64,000 nt of DNA from Paenalicyclobacillus mengziensis (GTDB lineage: Bacteria; Bacillota; Bacilli; Alicyclobacillales; Alicyclobacillaceae): the NCBI RefSeq assembly GCF_017298635.1, contig NZ_CP071182.1, forward strand, positions 1,302,001-1,366,000, given 5' to 3'. Numbering within the stretch: position 1 is the stretch's first letter; the number at the start of each line of letters is the position of its first letter. A program made the translations under genes and the position numbers. The notes under the pieces were generated by a model, which was not told where the DNA came from, did not search any database, and worked only from the letters and a program-made list of their open reading frames with translations. Positions 50,191 through 63,485 of this stretch are shown one piece after another.

Positions 50191-50721
50191 TGTAAAGTGT
50201 CCCGAGGCCGTGGGGATAACCGACCCCTCGTATAGATATCAAAAGTATCACTGCGGTGAAGATCGAGATCGAAGATGGGATTACCCCGTGCGGTGGAAGA
50301 GGGTATGGGTCTGCCTGCAGGGTACAGAATTAACCTTATCCGTTGAACAGCCGGGGTACCCGGATCCGTTACGGATACCTAACTATATCTACAGGCTGAA
50401 GAGCGGGGGTACGGCTTACAAGTTAAGGCTCAAAATGATACTTGATATACCCCTTGGGGTTGTCGAATAAGGATACGAAGGTAGCGCTATTTTCCATACA
50501 TACCCCAGGGGGTTAGGGCTTAGGTATCAAAACTTACGCTACAAAAAACCATATACCCGTGGGGGTAGTTGCCCTAACGGTCAAAATTATCCCTACGCCG
50601 GGGACACATCCTCCCGCCGAGGCATCCTTCCACCAGGACACATCCTTCCGCAATCGACCTTGATGATGCGTGGTTGAATATTTTATCCCAATATTGTGAC
50701 CAATTTTTGTACCCTGGCCCG
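50191..50721. repeat. Intergenic palindrome array upstream of cggR
   Basis: No gene is visible in these 530 bases. ACCCCTTGGGGT (50449), ACCCCAGGGGGT (50502) and ACCCGTGGGGGT (50555) are spaced exactly 53 bases apart. The latter two are each preceded by GGATAC or GGTATC and CGCTAT or CGCTAC at fixed distances, the same layout as at 29218-29260. GTACC/GGTAC and GGATCC-like short palindromes fill 50350-50400. Function unknown. Confidence 0.6.
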
Positions 50722-50750
50722 TTGCACCAGAAGTGCAGGTGATCTACAAT
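50722..50750 (+). promoter_or_regulatory. Sigma-A promoter of the glycolytic operon
   Basis: TTGCAC (50722-50727) and TACAAT (50745-50750) with a 17-base spacer match the housekeeping promoter well. Transcription would start near 50757 and include the CggR operator in its leader. Confidence 0.75.
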
Positions 50751-50801
50751 AGAGTCGAAAACAAAATCCGAATGCTGCAGCAACTTTTTTTATTGCCCGA
50801 G

Positions 50802-50837
50802 CGGGACACAATATGTTGCTGCGGGACGAAATGAGTC
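50802..50837 (+). promoter_or_regulatory. CggR operator
   Basis: CGGGAC-N6-TGTT-N4-CGGGAC-N6-AGTC follows the layout of the B. subtilis CggR operator (CGGGAC-N6-TGTC-N4-CGGGAC-N6-TGTC). It lies about 50 bases downstream of the predicted start point, where bound CggR would act as a roadblock. Fructose-1,6-bisphosphate relieves this in B. subtilis. Confidence 0.85.
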
Positions 50838-50910
50838 CCTTTGAAAACATTCGGGATTCTGACACAATCGCCGTAACATCGAGGTTCGCAGGCCGGGAGG
50901 TGAGATTGGC

Positions 50911-52972
<2,062 letters not shown>

Positions 52973-53005
52973 GTCGGCTGTTGTAGTGATACAATAGGCA
53001 TGTCA

Positions 53006-53030
53006 GGGGAGAATGACATTCTCCCCTTTT
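53006..53030 (+). terminator. Intrinsic terminator between gapA and pgk
   Basis: GGGGAGAAT (53006) and ATTCTCCCC (53018) form a perfect 9-bp stem with a GAC loop, then TTTT. It may give partial termination, making gapA mRNA more abundant than the rest of the operon. Confidence 0.82.
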
Positions 53031-53119
53031 GCCTGCAAAGAGGGCCCCTTGCACGGCGATAAAGCAGCCATTTTGCACTGCCTCTTACATTGTCTTTACA
53101 TAAGGAGGTACAAGCAGTT

Positions 53120-54304
53120 ATGGATAAGAAAACGGTTCGCGACGTAACGTGGGCTGGGAAGACGGCATTGGTTCGGGTAGACTTCAACGTGCCGATGAAA
53201 GATGGCGTCATTACGGACGATACACGCATCAGGGCGGCACTCCCGACCATTCAGTATTTGACGGAGCAGGGCGCAAAAGTCGTGCTCATGAGTCACCTTG
53301 GACGCCCGAAAGGAGAACGCAATGAGAAGTACTCCCTTCGACCAGTTGCCACTCACCTGTCTGAATTGTTGAAAGGTACACGTGTTTTGTTTGCCGACGA
53401 TTGTGTTGGTGAAGACGCAGAGACTGTGGCGAAGGGTCTCGCCCCCTCTGAAGTGTTACTCCTTGAAAACTTGCGTTACCATGCGGAGGAAGAGAAGAAC
53501 GACAAGGCGTTTGCACAGGCTCTCAGCCGCTTGGGTGACGTTTATGTTAACGATGCCTTTGGGACCGCTCATCGGGCCCATGCCTCGACGGCTGGCGTCG
53601 CTGCGTACCTCCCTGCAGTGGCTGGGTTCTTGATGGAAAAAGAGATTGGCATCATGGGGGACGCCTTGGCAAACCCTGCAAAGCCGTTCGTGGCCATCAT
53701 CGGAGGAGCCAAGGTGTCGGATAAAATCGGCGTGCTCGAGAACCTTCTGCCAAAAGTCGACGCTCTTTTAATCGGCGGCGGTATGGCAAACACGTTCCTT
53801 GCGGCAGAGGGGTACCAGATGGCAGATTCCCTCGTCGAAACCGAGGCGCTGGACACAGCCCAAACCTTGCTCGCAGAAGCCGGGAACAAAGGTACACAGC
53901 TTTTACTTCCGACCGATCTCGTTTTTGCCGACAAGTTTGCCGCAGACGCGACGTATCAGACAACCGATTTGGAGCACTTGCCGTCATCGGGAATGGCACT
54001 CGACATTGGCCCGAAGACGATAGCCCGTTATACAGAAGTCATCGAGAGTGCCAAGACTGTGGTCTGGAACGGGCCAATGGGTGTGTTCGAGATGCCAGCG
54101 TTTGCCGAAGGTACCCTTGCTGTCGCAGAGGCCATGGCCAAGGTTGACGGGGTCACCATCGTCGGTGGCGGCGATTCTGTGGCGGCGATAGAACAGGCCA
54201 ACCTCGGCAACCGGATGACACACGTGTCCACCGGCGGCGGTGCATCGCTCGAGTTTCTCGAAGGCAAGTCGCTGCCAGGCGTTATAGCATTGCAATCCAA
54301 GTAG
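53120..54304 (+). CDS. pgk: Phosphoglycerate kinase
   Basis: A 394-residue kinase forming ATP from 1,3-bisphosphoglycerate. Substrate residues are in VRVDFNVPM and MSHLGRPKG. The nucleotide side is [13 protein letters not shown] and [18 protein letters not shown], ending [14 protein letters not shown] at 53120 has AGGAGGT about ten bases upstream. Full family length. It is third in the operon, 148 bases after gapA. Confidence 0.97.
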   Translation: MDKKTVRDVTWAGKTALVRVDFNVPMKDGVITDDTRIRAALPTIQYLTEQGAKVVLMSHLGRPKGERNEKYSLRPVATHLSELLKGTRVLFADDCVGEDAETVAKGLAPSEVLLLENLRYHAEEEKNDKAFAQALSRLGDVYVNDAFGTAHRAHASTAGVAAYLPAVAGFLMEKEIGIMGDALANPAKPFVAIIGGAKVSDKIGVLENLLPKVDALLIGGGMANTFLAAEGYQMADSLVETEALDTAQTLLAEAGNKGTQLLLPTDLVFADKFAADATYQTTDLEHLPSSGMALDIGPKTIARYTEVIESAKTVVWNGPMGVFEMPAFAEGTLAVAEAMAKVDGVTIVGGGDSVAAIEQANLGNRMTHVSTGGGASLEFLEGKSLPGVIALQSK

Positions 54305-54338
54305 AGGTGCCTGAAGTAGAAAGGGGAGAAGTATTCCC

Positions 54339-55100
54339 GTGACCAGAAGGAAAATGCTCGTAGGAAACTGGAAGATGTTTAAGACCATCCATGAAACGCG
54401 TCATTTTGCCGAAGTGTTAGGTAGAAATGTGGGCAAACTGTCCGCGGACATAGATTTTGCCGTCTGCCCACCATATACGGCGCTGCAAGTGGCGAAGGTG
54501 GTTTTGCCAGCCCAGATTCTCACAGGTGCGCAAAACATGCATCAAGCTGAAGACGGAGCCTATACCGGTGAGATATCGGCATCCATGTTGAAAGAACTCG
54601 GCGTCACCTATGTCGTTCTCGGACATTCGGAGCGCCGTCAAATGTTTGCCGAAACCGATGGGGGCGTACGGGACAAGGTCGAGGCTGCTCAGACTGCCGG
54701 TTTTGTGCCCATCGTTTGCGTGGGTGAGAACGATTCTGAACGCGAAGCAGGACAGACCATGGCTGTCGTTGGACGGCAGACCCGTATTGCACTTGAAAAA
54801 GCCGCGAAAGACGGGGATAAATTAGTTGTCGCCTACGAGCCTGTCTGGGCAATTGGTACAGGAAAGACGCCGAGTCCTGCCGACGCACAGGCAGTCATTC
54901 AGGGTATTCGGAAAGTCGTTGCAGAAGTACTTGGTGAGGATGCTGCGAGTCAGGTTCGTATCTTGTACGGTGGCAGCGTCAAGCCAGGAAACATTGCACA
55001 ATTCGTTTCGCAGCCTGACATCGACGGTGCACTTGTTGGTGGGGCTAGCCTTGACCCCGAATCCTTCGTTGCCATGGCACAGTCGATGACAACTGCTTAA
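54339..55100 (+). CDS. tpiA: Triosephosphate isomerase
   Basis: A 253-residue TIM barrel interconverting dihydroxyacetone phosphate and glyceraldehyde-3-phosphate. The active-site lysine is in GNWKMFK, the histidine in VLGHSERR, and the glutamate in VAYEPVWAIGTGKTPSP; the phosphate loop is YGGSVKPGN. GTG at 54339 has AAGGGGAG upstream. It follows pgk by 34 bases. Confidence 0.97.
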   Translation: MTRRKMLVGNWKMFKTIHETRHFAEVLGRNVGKLSADIDFAVCPPYTALQVAKVVLPAQILTGAQNMHQAEDGAYTGEISASMLKELGVTYVVLGHSERRQMFAETDGGVRDKVEAAQTAGFVPIVCVGENDSEREAGQTMAVVGRQTRIALEKAAKDGDKLVVAYEPVWAIGTGKTPSPADAQAVIQGIRKVVAEVLGEDAASQVRILYGGSVKPGNIAQFVSQPDIDGALVGGASLDPESFVAMAQSMTTA

Positions 55101-55158
55101 ATGAGCAGATGAAGTAAAGCGAATGAAGCGAGCGAACTTTTTGAGGAGGTGAACAACC

Positions 55159-56724
55159 TTGTCTGATTCATTCAATCGTAAACCGCGTCCATCTGGACTT
55201 GGTCCAGTGGCGCTCATTATCCTCGATGGGTTTGGTTGCCGGTCTGAAACTGTTGGGAATGCGGTCAGAGGCGCAAAAAAGCCAGTCTTTGATAATCTCT
55301 GGAAGACGTACCCGCACACACACTTGCTTGCAAGTGGACACGCTGTTGGGCTTCCGGACGGACAGTTTGGCAACAGTGAAGTCGGCCACTCCAATATCGG
55401 GGCGGGCCGCGTACTGTACCAAGATTTAACCCGAATTGACAAGGCGATAAACGATGGAGACTTCTTCCAAAACCCGGCGCTTAAGGGTGCCATGGACTAT
55501 GTCAAAGAACACGACTCTGCACTTCATTTGTATGGGCTCGTGTCAAACGGCGGTGTCCACAGCCACATGCGGCACTTACTGGCACTCCTTAGGATGGCCA
55601 AAGAGAACGGCGTAGCAAAGGTCTATGTTCATGCCTTCATGGATGGACGTGACGTAGCACCGACAAGTGGTCGCAAGGACGTCAAAGAACTCCTGGACGA
55701 AATGGAGAAGCTCGGCGTCGGCAAGATTGCGACCATCCAGGGTCGTTACTACTCGATGGACCGCGACAACCGCTGGGAGCGAACGGAAAAATCGTACCGC
55801 GCGATGGTGTACGGGGACGGAGACCAAGCGACTGATCCGTTGCAAGCCCTCGAGGACTCCTACGCCAAGAGCATCACGGACGAATTTATCCTCCCAACCA
55901 CTATTGTGGACACAGACGGGAAACCCGTCGGTCTGATTCAGGACAATGATGCAGTCATCATGTTCAACTTCCGGCCAGACCGAGCCATTCAGATTTCACG
56001 CGTTTTTACCAATAAGGATTTTCGGGACTTTGACAGAGGACCAAACTTCCCGCACGTGCATTACGTTTGTATGACCAAATTCAGCGAACTCGTCGGCGGA
56101 GTGGTTGCTTATAAGCCAGAGAACCTCGACAACACCATGGGTGAGGTCCTGACGCAAAACGGCCTTACACAGCTGCGTATCGCCGAAACAGAGAAGTATC
56201 CCCATGTCACATTTTTCTTCTCCGGCGGGCGCGAGCAGCCATTCCCTGGCGAAGAGCGGATCCTCATTCCGTCGCCAAAAGTGGCAACGTATGACTTGAA
56301 GCCAGAGATGAGCGCTTACGAGGTCGCGGACGCGGCTGCAAAGCGGATGCGTACAGGCGAAATTGACTGTATGATTTTGAACTTCGCCAACCCGGACATG
56401 GTCGGTCATACCGGTGATTATAACGCTGCAGTAAGGGCCATTGAAGCCGTTGACGAGTGCTTAGGAAAAGTCCTCGATGCGATTGCAAGTGTCGGTGGGG
56501 TTGCGTTAGTGACAGCGGATCATGGAAATGCGGATATCATGTTTTGGAAGGAAACTGGTGACGTCTGTACCACACACACGACCAATCCGGTGCCGCTCGT
56601 TGTCACCAAGCCAGGCGTCAAGCTGAGGGATGACGGGGTCTTGGCCGATCTCGCTCCGACCATGCTCGACCTGCTCGGCGTAGAGCAGCCGTCCGAGATG
56701 ACCGGTCACACGCTCATCAATCAC

Positions 56725-56730
<6 letters not shown>
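55159..56730 (+). CDS. gpmI: 2,3-bisphosphoglycerate-independent phosphoglycerate mutase
   Basis: A 523-residue manganese enzyme of the alkaline phosphatase superfamily, converting 3- to 2-phosphoglycerate. The N-terminal metal site is ALIILDGFG, and the phosphoserine is in [15 protein letters not shown]. The second metal site is [14 protein letters not shown] and [12 protein letters not shown] at 55159 has AGGAGGTG. The N-terminus is about 10 residues longer than usual. Confidence 0.97.
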
Positions 56731-58102
<1,372 letters not shown>

Positions 58103-58331
58103 GACCCGTGTGACAGTTCGCACGAGAATCTGTCATACATGCTGACTCATGGAGTATACTATCTGAGTGTTGCACACTAGACTAGAGGAGTCTGAGTCAG
58201 ACTAGATGAGTCGAAGTCTTGCACACGAGACTAGAACCGTGTAAACTTCAGGCAGAGTCAGTATCGGGTTCGGGAACTCTCGTTGGAGTTGTAGTTCCCT
58301 TGTGACCCACGCGAGTGGGGGTGAAAGATTT
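58103..58331. other. eno-secG intergenic region
   Basis: It contains a TGACAG/CTGTCA hairpin (about 58109-58134) and GACTAGA/GAGTC-rich short repeats at 58179-58235. A TATACT at about 58155 could be a -10 for secG, but no good -35 is seen. No gene. Confidence 0.4.
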
Positions 58332-58571
58332 ATGCTTGCGGCAGCCAAGATTTTTCTGGTGGTGCTGTCAGTCTTGTTGATTGTCGTGATTTTGCTCCAG
58401 TCAGGACGCAGTGCCGGATTGTCCGGTGTAATCACGGGCGGCTCCGATCAGGTCGCGAATCGTCGACCCAAGGGAATGGACTCATTCCTCGCCAAGGTTA
58501 CGGTTGTGCTGGCGACGCTGTTCTTGCTGGTAACATTGTTTATCGCATATCTCGGGGTAAACCTCGTGTAA
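58332..58571 (+). CDS. secG: Preprotein translocase subunit SecG
   Basis: A 79-residue membrane protein with two helices (AAAKIFLVVLSVLLIVVILLQ and VTVVLATLFLLVTLFIAYLG) around the conserved SGRSAGLSGVITGG loop. It helps SecYE export proteins. ATG at 58332 has GGGGGTGAAAG upstream. The secG-esterase-rnr-smpB order after eno is common in Bacillales. Confidence 0.95.
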   Translation: MLAAAKIFLVVLSVLLIVVILLQSGRSAGLSGVITGGSDQVANRRPKGMDSFLAKVTVVLATLFLLVTLFIAYLGVNLV

Positions 58572-58649
58572 CGTGTCGGATGGCGTCGTCGGTGGACGGC
58601 GCCTTTCCTGTAGTTGGCGATGGTTAACAATAGAGGAGGTTTCAATGCG

Positions 58650-59384
58650 ATGGCGAAGGGATTGTGCGTGCTTATTCACGGTTTTACGGGCACACCCGAA
58701 GAACTGGCTCCGTTGGCCGACGCCCTGTACGCCGAAGGTTATGACGTGGAGATTCCGGTGCTTCCGGGACACTGCGGTTCGAAAGCGGACCTCGAATCGG
58801 CTACTGCAAGCCAGTGGCTGCACAGCGTCGAACCTGTGATTGAGGCAGGCGTTGTGGAAGGACCAGTGCACCTGGTTGGCTTCTCGATGGGAGCCATGAT
58901 TGCGGCAGTGATGGCTGCTAAGTATCCTGTGGCTTCCGTGACAATGCTGGCTCCTGCTGTTTTTTACGTCGGAACAAAGCAGTTGTTTCGGCAGATAGCT
59001 GGAGTCATCAAGGAGTCTTGGGATAGAGGCGCGCTTGCGTCCAATTACTTAAAAGAGCGAATCGAGCGAGTCTCGCAAACTCCACTGCGCAGCGTGAAAC
59101 AGTTTCGGCGAATCATCCAGCTTGGCAAGGCCGCACTGTCGGAGATTCAGCAACCAGTGTGCATTGTCCAAGGGGTCCACGATGAGGTTGTTGAGCCTCG
59201 AGGAGCAACCTTCGTCTATCACAACGTGCTGTCGCCGGACAAGGAGTTGCACTGGCTCAATCAATCTGGCCACATGCTCTGCTACGGGCCTGAGTATGAA
59301 ACACTGAATCAACTGTTAGTAGACTTCCTCGGTAGACATCCAGATACTCGGAATCCTCTCTTTAATCACGCACAGGCCGAATAG
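58650..59384 (+). CDS. Carboxylesterase (Est30-like)
   Basis: A 244-residue alpha/beta hydrolase. The oxyanion loop is LIHGFTGTPEE. The nucleophile elbow is GFSMGAM. The acid is in VQGVHDEVVEP and the histidine in NQSGHMLCYG. ATG at 58650 has GAGGAGG about ten bases upstream. It resembles Est/YvaK carboxylesterases encoded between secG and rnr in Bacillus. Natural substrate unknown. Confidence 0.9.
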   Translation: MAKGLCVLIHGFTGTPEELAPLADALYAEGYDVEIPVLPGHCGSKADLESATASQWLHSVEPVIEAGVVEGPVHLVGFSMGAMIAAVMAAKYPVASVTMLAPAVFYVGTKQLFRQIAGVIKESWDRGALASNYLKERIERVSQTPLRSVKQFRRIIQLGKAALSEIQQPVCIVQGVHDEVVEPRGATFVYHNVLSPDKELHWLNQSGHMLCYGPEYETLNQLLVDFLGRHPDTRNPLFNHAQAE

Positions 59385-59540
59385 CTTTTGCATGGAAGCG
59401 ATGCATGATGGGGCTCGCCAGTCCCGAGCGTTTCTCGCATACATCCACCCCGTATCAATACATTCAAACATAGTCCATACTAAAGGGAGTGTATTTGACG
59501 GCGGCATCACGAAAGCCGCGCTACTCAGGAAGGTGAGGCA

Positions 59541-62246
59541 ATGAATGTACGACGGGAAGACCTGATTACCTTCATGGAGCATGAAGCATACAGGCCGATG
59601 AAGGTCGATGAACTTGTTGAAGAATTCAATATCGAAGGCGCCGATGACTTTAAGGAGTTCGTGCGCTTGCTCAATGATATGGAGGACCGAGGCGACGTCG
59701 TGCGCACCCGTACGAACCGCTACGGGCTGCCTGAACGGATGAACCTGGTGGTTGGGACCCTGCAGATGAAAGCCCGCGGGTTTGGTTTTGTCATCCCTGA
59801 GGCAGCAGGCGAGCCCGATGTTTATGTTGCGTCGGGTGATATGAACGGGGCAATGAGCGGTGACAAAGTGATGGTTCGCGTCGAGCGCTCGGCATCGGGT
59901 GGCAATCGGCGTGAAGGGAAGATCATTCGTGTACTGGAACGCGGAACGAATCGTGTGGTCGGTAAGTTTACCCACTATAAGGACCATGCCTTCGTGACAC
60001 CCCTCGACAAGCGTTTCCCGCAGGACATCTACATATCCGCCGAAGAAACCATGGACGCGCATGACGGGTACGTGGTTGTCGTCGAGATAACCAGCTTTCC
60101 AACTGCAACAAGGGGCCCGGAAGGTAAAGTGGTAGAAGTGCTGGGGCACCCGGATGCGCCTGGCATTGATATCCTGGCTGTGGTGCGCAAGTACCAACTC
60201 CCCGAGGAATTCCCAGAGGATGTCCTCAAGGCTGCAGAGGAGATCTCTCTTGACTTGTCAGAGGAGGACCTGAAAGGGCGCCGCGACCTCCGTCATCAGA
60301 CCATCGTAACCATTGATGGCGAAGATGCGAAAGACCTTGACGATGCAGTGCACGTCAAGGCTTTGCCAAACGGGAACTACGAGCTTGGCGTTCACATCGC
60401 AGACGTGGGTTACTACGTCAAGGAGGGCAGCCCGCTCGACAAGGAGGCCTTTGAGCGAGGGACAAGCGTCTACCTGGTCGACAGGGTGATTCCCATGCTT
60501 CCGCAACGCCTGTCGAACAACATCTGTTCGCTGAACCCGCATGTTGATAGGATTACCATGTCCTGTGTGATGGAGATTACCCCTCATGGTGAAGTTGTCT
60601 CCCATGAGATATTCCCGAGCCTCATCAAGACCACGGAGCGAATGACGTACACGAACGTCAATAAAATCTTGGTGGATAAGGACGAGGAGGTACGCGGCCG
60701 GTATCAAGAGCTGATCTCTGACTTTGAGCGAATGGGTGAACTCGCAGAAATCCTTCGCAACCGGCGCATGGTGCGAGGTGCCATCGATTTTGACTTCGAG
60801 GAACTGAAGGTTCTGGTGGACGACCTCGGTCACCCTACGGATATTGTTCCAAGACACCGATCAATTGCTGAAAAGTTGATTGAGGAGTTCATGCTCGTCG
60901 CCAATGAGACTGTAGCCGAACACTTCTACTGGATGGGCGTGCCGTTTATCTATCGTATTCACGAAGAACCAGACCTGTCGAAAATGATGGATTTTAATGA
61001 ATTCATTCACAACTTCGGGTATCACGTCAAGGGGCTCGGGAACAAGATCCATCCGCGCGCCTTACAGGATATTTTGCAACGGATCGACGGAACGCGAGAA
61101 GAGACTGTCATCTCACGACTGATGTTGCGCTCCATGCGTCAAGCCAAATATTCGCCGGATTGTGTCGGACATTTTGGACTCGCGGCAGAGTATTATACGC
61201 ACTTTACATCACCCATCCGTCGTTACCCAGACTTGTCCATCCACCGCATTATGCGTGAGGTCCTGATGAAGGGCGAATTGTCACCAGAGCGGGAAGAAGC
61301 CCTGAGCGATTTTGTCTACGACTCGTCACTGCAAGCGAGCATTCGCGAGCGGATTGCGCAGGACGCTGAACGTGAAGTGGACCAGATGAAGATGGTCGAA
61401 TACATGCTTGACCACGTGGGCGAGGAATTTCATGGCATCATCAGCGGTGTTACGCAGTTTGGCCTGTTTATTCAGCTTGACAATGGTGTCGAGGGTCTGA
61501 TTCATATCAGTTACCTGACGGACGATTACTACGTCTTGAATGAGAAGCAGATGGCACTTGTGGGAGAGCGAACGAGGCGTGTTTTCCGCCTTGGCGATCC
61601 GGTGACGGTTGAGGTCGCCGGCGCCAACAAGGAGGAACTCACGGTCGATTTCCAACTCGTCGCCCATCGGCGGGAAGGCACGATGGTGCGTCTTGGCGGC
61701 GTCGAATCTGTGGTTTATGACGAAGACCTGTCGCCAAAGGCGAGACGGCGTCAGATAGCCGACAGACTAGAGCGGGCAAGTGAACCGCGCGGACGTGGTC
61801 AGAGCTTTCGGTCATCTGGTGAGTTGAGCGATGACCAGGGACGCCGAACAGGGCGCTACAGCGGGGGGCGTAGCAGCCAGAGACGGAGTGACGACGATAA
61901 AGGCGGTCACGGCGGAAACCGCAGTCACGGTGGGCAAGGCCAGCGCCGGACTAGAAACGGTGATTCGAGTCATAGTGCCGGACGCGGACCGGGACGAAGC
62001 AGAGGCGGCAGTAGTCACGGGTTCGGGGAAGTTCCGCAGGGGGGTGCGACGCCTGAACTGTGGCGCGGGTCGGAGGAGTTCACAGACGGACCTGCCGAAC
62101 TCTCCGTCCGACCTGGGAGGCGCAGCGGTAGTAAAGCCACACGTCATCCGAGTACTCCATCCACGCGAACGGGCAGTGGTTATGGCGAAGGCCTTACAGG
62201 CGGCGTCCGGAAAGGTTCGAAGCGACGACGGCGCCCCAACAGCTAA
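59541..62246 (+). CDS. rnr: Ribonuclease R with long Arg/Gly/Ser-rich tail
   Basis: A 901-residue 3'-5' exoribonuclease. The N-terminal winged-helix/cold-shock region is followed by the RNB catalytic domain (TIDGEDAKDLDDAVHVK, whose aspartates bind Mg2+) and an S1 domain (GEEFHGIISGVTQFGLFIQLDNGVEGLIH). After about residue 725 there is a disordered tail of about 175 residues rich in R, G and S (RTGRYSGGRSSQRRSDDDKG and on). Bacillus RNase R has a much shorter basic tail. ATG at 59541 has AGGAAGGTGAGG. It precedes smpB and ssrA, its functional partners in trans-translation. Confidence 0.93.
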   Translation: MNVRREDLITFMEHEAYRPMKVDELVEEFNIEGADDFKEFVRLLNDMEDRGDVVRTRTNRYGLPERMNLVVGTLQMKARGFGFVIPEAAGEPDVYVASGDMNGAMSGDKVMVRVERSASGGNRREGKIIRVLERGTNRVVGKFTHYKDHAFVTPLDKRFPQDIYISAEETMDAHDGYVVVVEITSFPTATRGPEGKVVEVLGHPDAPGIDILAVVRKYQLPEEFPEDVLKAAEEISLDLSEEDLKGRRDLRHQTIVTIDGEDAKDLDDAVHVKALPNGNYELGVHIADVGYYVKEGSPLDKEAFERGTSVYLVDRVIPMLPQRLSNNICSLNPHVDRITMSCVMEITPHGEVVSHEIFPSLIKTTERMTYTNVNKILVDKDEEVRGRYQELISDFERMGELAEILRNRRMVRGAIDFDFEELKVLVDDLGHPTDIVPRHRSIAEKLIEEFMLVANETVAEHFYWMGVPFIYRIHEEPDLSKMMDFNEFIHNFGYHVKGLGNKIHPRALQDILQRIDGTREETVISRLMLRSMRQAKYSPDCVGHFGLAAEYYTHFTSPIRRYPDLSIHRIMREVLMKGELSPEREEALSDFVYDSSLQASIRERIAQDAEREVDQMKMVEYMLDHVGEEFHGIISGVTQFGLFIQLDNGVEGLIHISYLTDDYYVLNEKQMALVGERTRRVFRLGDPVTVEVAGANKEELTVDFQLVAHRREGTMVRLGGVESVVYDEDLSPKARRRQIADRLERASEPRGRGQSFRSSGELSDDQGRRTGRYSGGRSSQRRSDDDKGGHGGNRSHGGQGQRRTRNGDSSHSAGRGPGRSRGGSSHGFGEVPQGGATPELWRGSEEFTDGPAELSVRPGRRSGSKATRHPSTPSTRTGSGYGEGLTGGVRKGSKRRRRPNS

Positions 62247-62310
62247 TCCAGGGTCTACCGGATCGACGGTCCGCTTAATAGTGAATCGTAAGTTACTTAT
62301 AGATTCACGA

Positions 62311-62339
62311 TTGAATGCGGACCAGGAGTTTGCTACGAT
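62311..62339 (+). promoter_or_regulatory. Putative smpB promoter
   Basis: TTGAAT (62311) and TACGAT (62334) with a 17-base spacer. The -35 lies at the end of a long imperfect hairpin, GGTCCGC ... GCGGACC (about 62268-62322), that may terminate or process the rnr transcript. Confidence 0.5.
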
Positions 62340-62399
62340 ATAGGGTACGCGCCCCTCATCGAGTGAGGCGTTGGCAGATGTGCGATTGAGGGTGGAATC

Positions 62400-62867
62400 A
62401 TGGGCAAAGGGCAGGATGGAAAGTCGCTGGCGCAAAACCGCAAGGCGTATCACGATTACTTTATCGAGGATACGTATGAGGCTGGAATTGTGCTGTTCGG
62501 GACCGAAATCAAGTCCATTCGCAAAGGTTCCGCGAATCTGCGCGATGCGTACGCTCAGGTACAAAACGGGGAAGTCTGGCTATACAACATGCATGTCAGT
62601 CCGTACGAGCAGGGAAATCGCTTTAACCACGAGCCGATGCGACCGCGTAAGTTGTTGCTGCATAAGAGTGAGATAGCGAAATTGATTGGTGCCGTGAAGG
62701 AGCAGGGGTATACCCTCATCCCAACCAAGCTATATATCAGAAACGGCTATTGCAAGATTGAACTTGGTCTTGCGAAAGGTAAGAAACTGTATGATAAGCG
62801 GGAGTCGGCCAAGAAGCGCGATGCAAACCGTGAGATTCAGCGAGCACTGCGCGACAGGAACCGTTGA
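62400..62867 (+). CDS. smpB: SsrA-binding protein SmpB
   Basis: A 155-residue small basic protein that delivers tmRNA to stalled ribosomes. Conserved parts: [51 protein letters not shown], and the basic C-terminal tail [22 protein letters not shown] at 62400 has GAGGGTGG. It is directly upstream of the tmRNA gene. Confidence 0.97.
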   Translation: MGKGQDGKSLAQNRKAYHDYFIEDTYEAGIVLFGTEIKSIRKGSANLRDAYAQVQNGEVWLYNMHVSPYEQGNRFNHEPMRPRKLLLHKSEIAKLIGAVKEQGYTLIPTKLYIRNGYCKIELGLAKGKKLYDKRESAKKRDANREIQRALRDRNR

Positions 62868-62918
62868 AGGGATGTTGAAGGAATACAGTTCCATGGAAAC
62901 AGCGCCACGAGTCAACCA

Positions 62919-62947
62919 TTGTCGATGATGGGCTGCTCTGTTATGAT
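62919..62947 (+). promoter_or_regulatory. Putative promoter upstream of ssrA
   Basis: TTGTCG (62919) and TATGAT (62942) with a 17-base spacer. The mature tmRNA starts about 120 bases downstream, so a processed 5' leader would be needed. The smpB-ssrA gap holds no other feature. Confidence 0.4.
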
Positions 62948-63075
62948 AACGTTGTAGGCGACGATGAAAAGTTGCCACTACTGCAGTAAGTTGCTTGCCA
63001 GTCCTTGGTGACCGAGTTGATGCGAAAGGGCATCCCAACATCGGTCATCGTTGACCACGAGTCAACCCAAAACGC

Positions 63076-63450
63076 GGGGGCGTTTTGGATTCGACGGGGA
63101 TTGTTCGAGCATGCACGGCGGGTCGTGGGGCTGCGAGGCCACGTTAATAACGCAGATCTAAGTTTAACTGGCAAAGCTAAAAGATTTACCTCAAACAGCA
63201 ACCTCGCCCTAGCTGCTTAATTGTAGTTAGGCCGTCATCTTGTCTGTCGCCCGTGCAGACTCGGTGACGTCAACTTAGCGGGATAGTCGGCGGCACGTGC
63301 TCGTGGGCCACCGGCGAAACTTAGCGAGCTAACCATTTCGTAAGCGTGTGTGTCCGCGTACAAATGGGACATTTAAAAGACGCACTACACCCGTAGAAGT
63401 TCATGTAGCGAGGTCTTCGGACGCGGGTTCGACTCCCGTCGCCTCCACCA
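63076..63450 (+). ncRNA. ssrA: Transfer-messenger RNA (tmRNA)
   Basis: The 5' end GGGGGCG pairs with 3' CGCCTCC before ACCA, forming the acceptor stem. TTTTGGATTCGACGGGG follows the 5' stem as in all one-piece tmRNAs. The T arm GCGGGTTCGACTCCCGTC is near the 3' end. The tag frame reads GKAKRFTSNSNLALAA then TAA (63170-63220), ending in the LALAA-type degradation signal. CCA is encoded. Mature length is about 375 nt. The exact resume codon (GGC here, where GCN is common) is inferred. Confidence 0.95.
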
Positions 63451-63485
63451 TTAAAAAACCTGTCTCCTACCGGAGATGGTGTAAC

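Noticed and set aside
53073..53101. Promoter TTGCAC-17-TTACAT before pgk
   Set aside because: Transcription would start at or after the pgk ribosome binding site (53103-53109), so it could not give a translatable mRNA.
61831..62343. Separate gene inside the 3' end of rnr
   Set aside because: It is an alternate frame of the R/G/S-rich RNase R tail. No ribosome site is seen, though a true frameshift in the tail cannot be excluded.
63005..63220. A 71-residue protein ending in the tmRNA tag sequence
   Set aside because: It runs through the structured 5' part of tmRNA; the ending is simply the tag frame.
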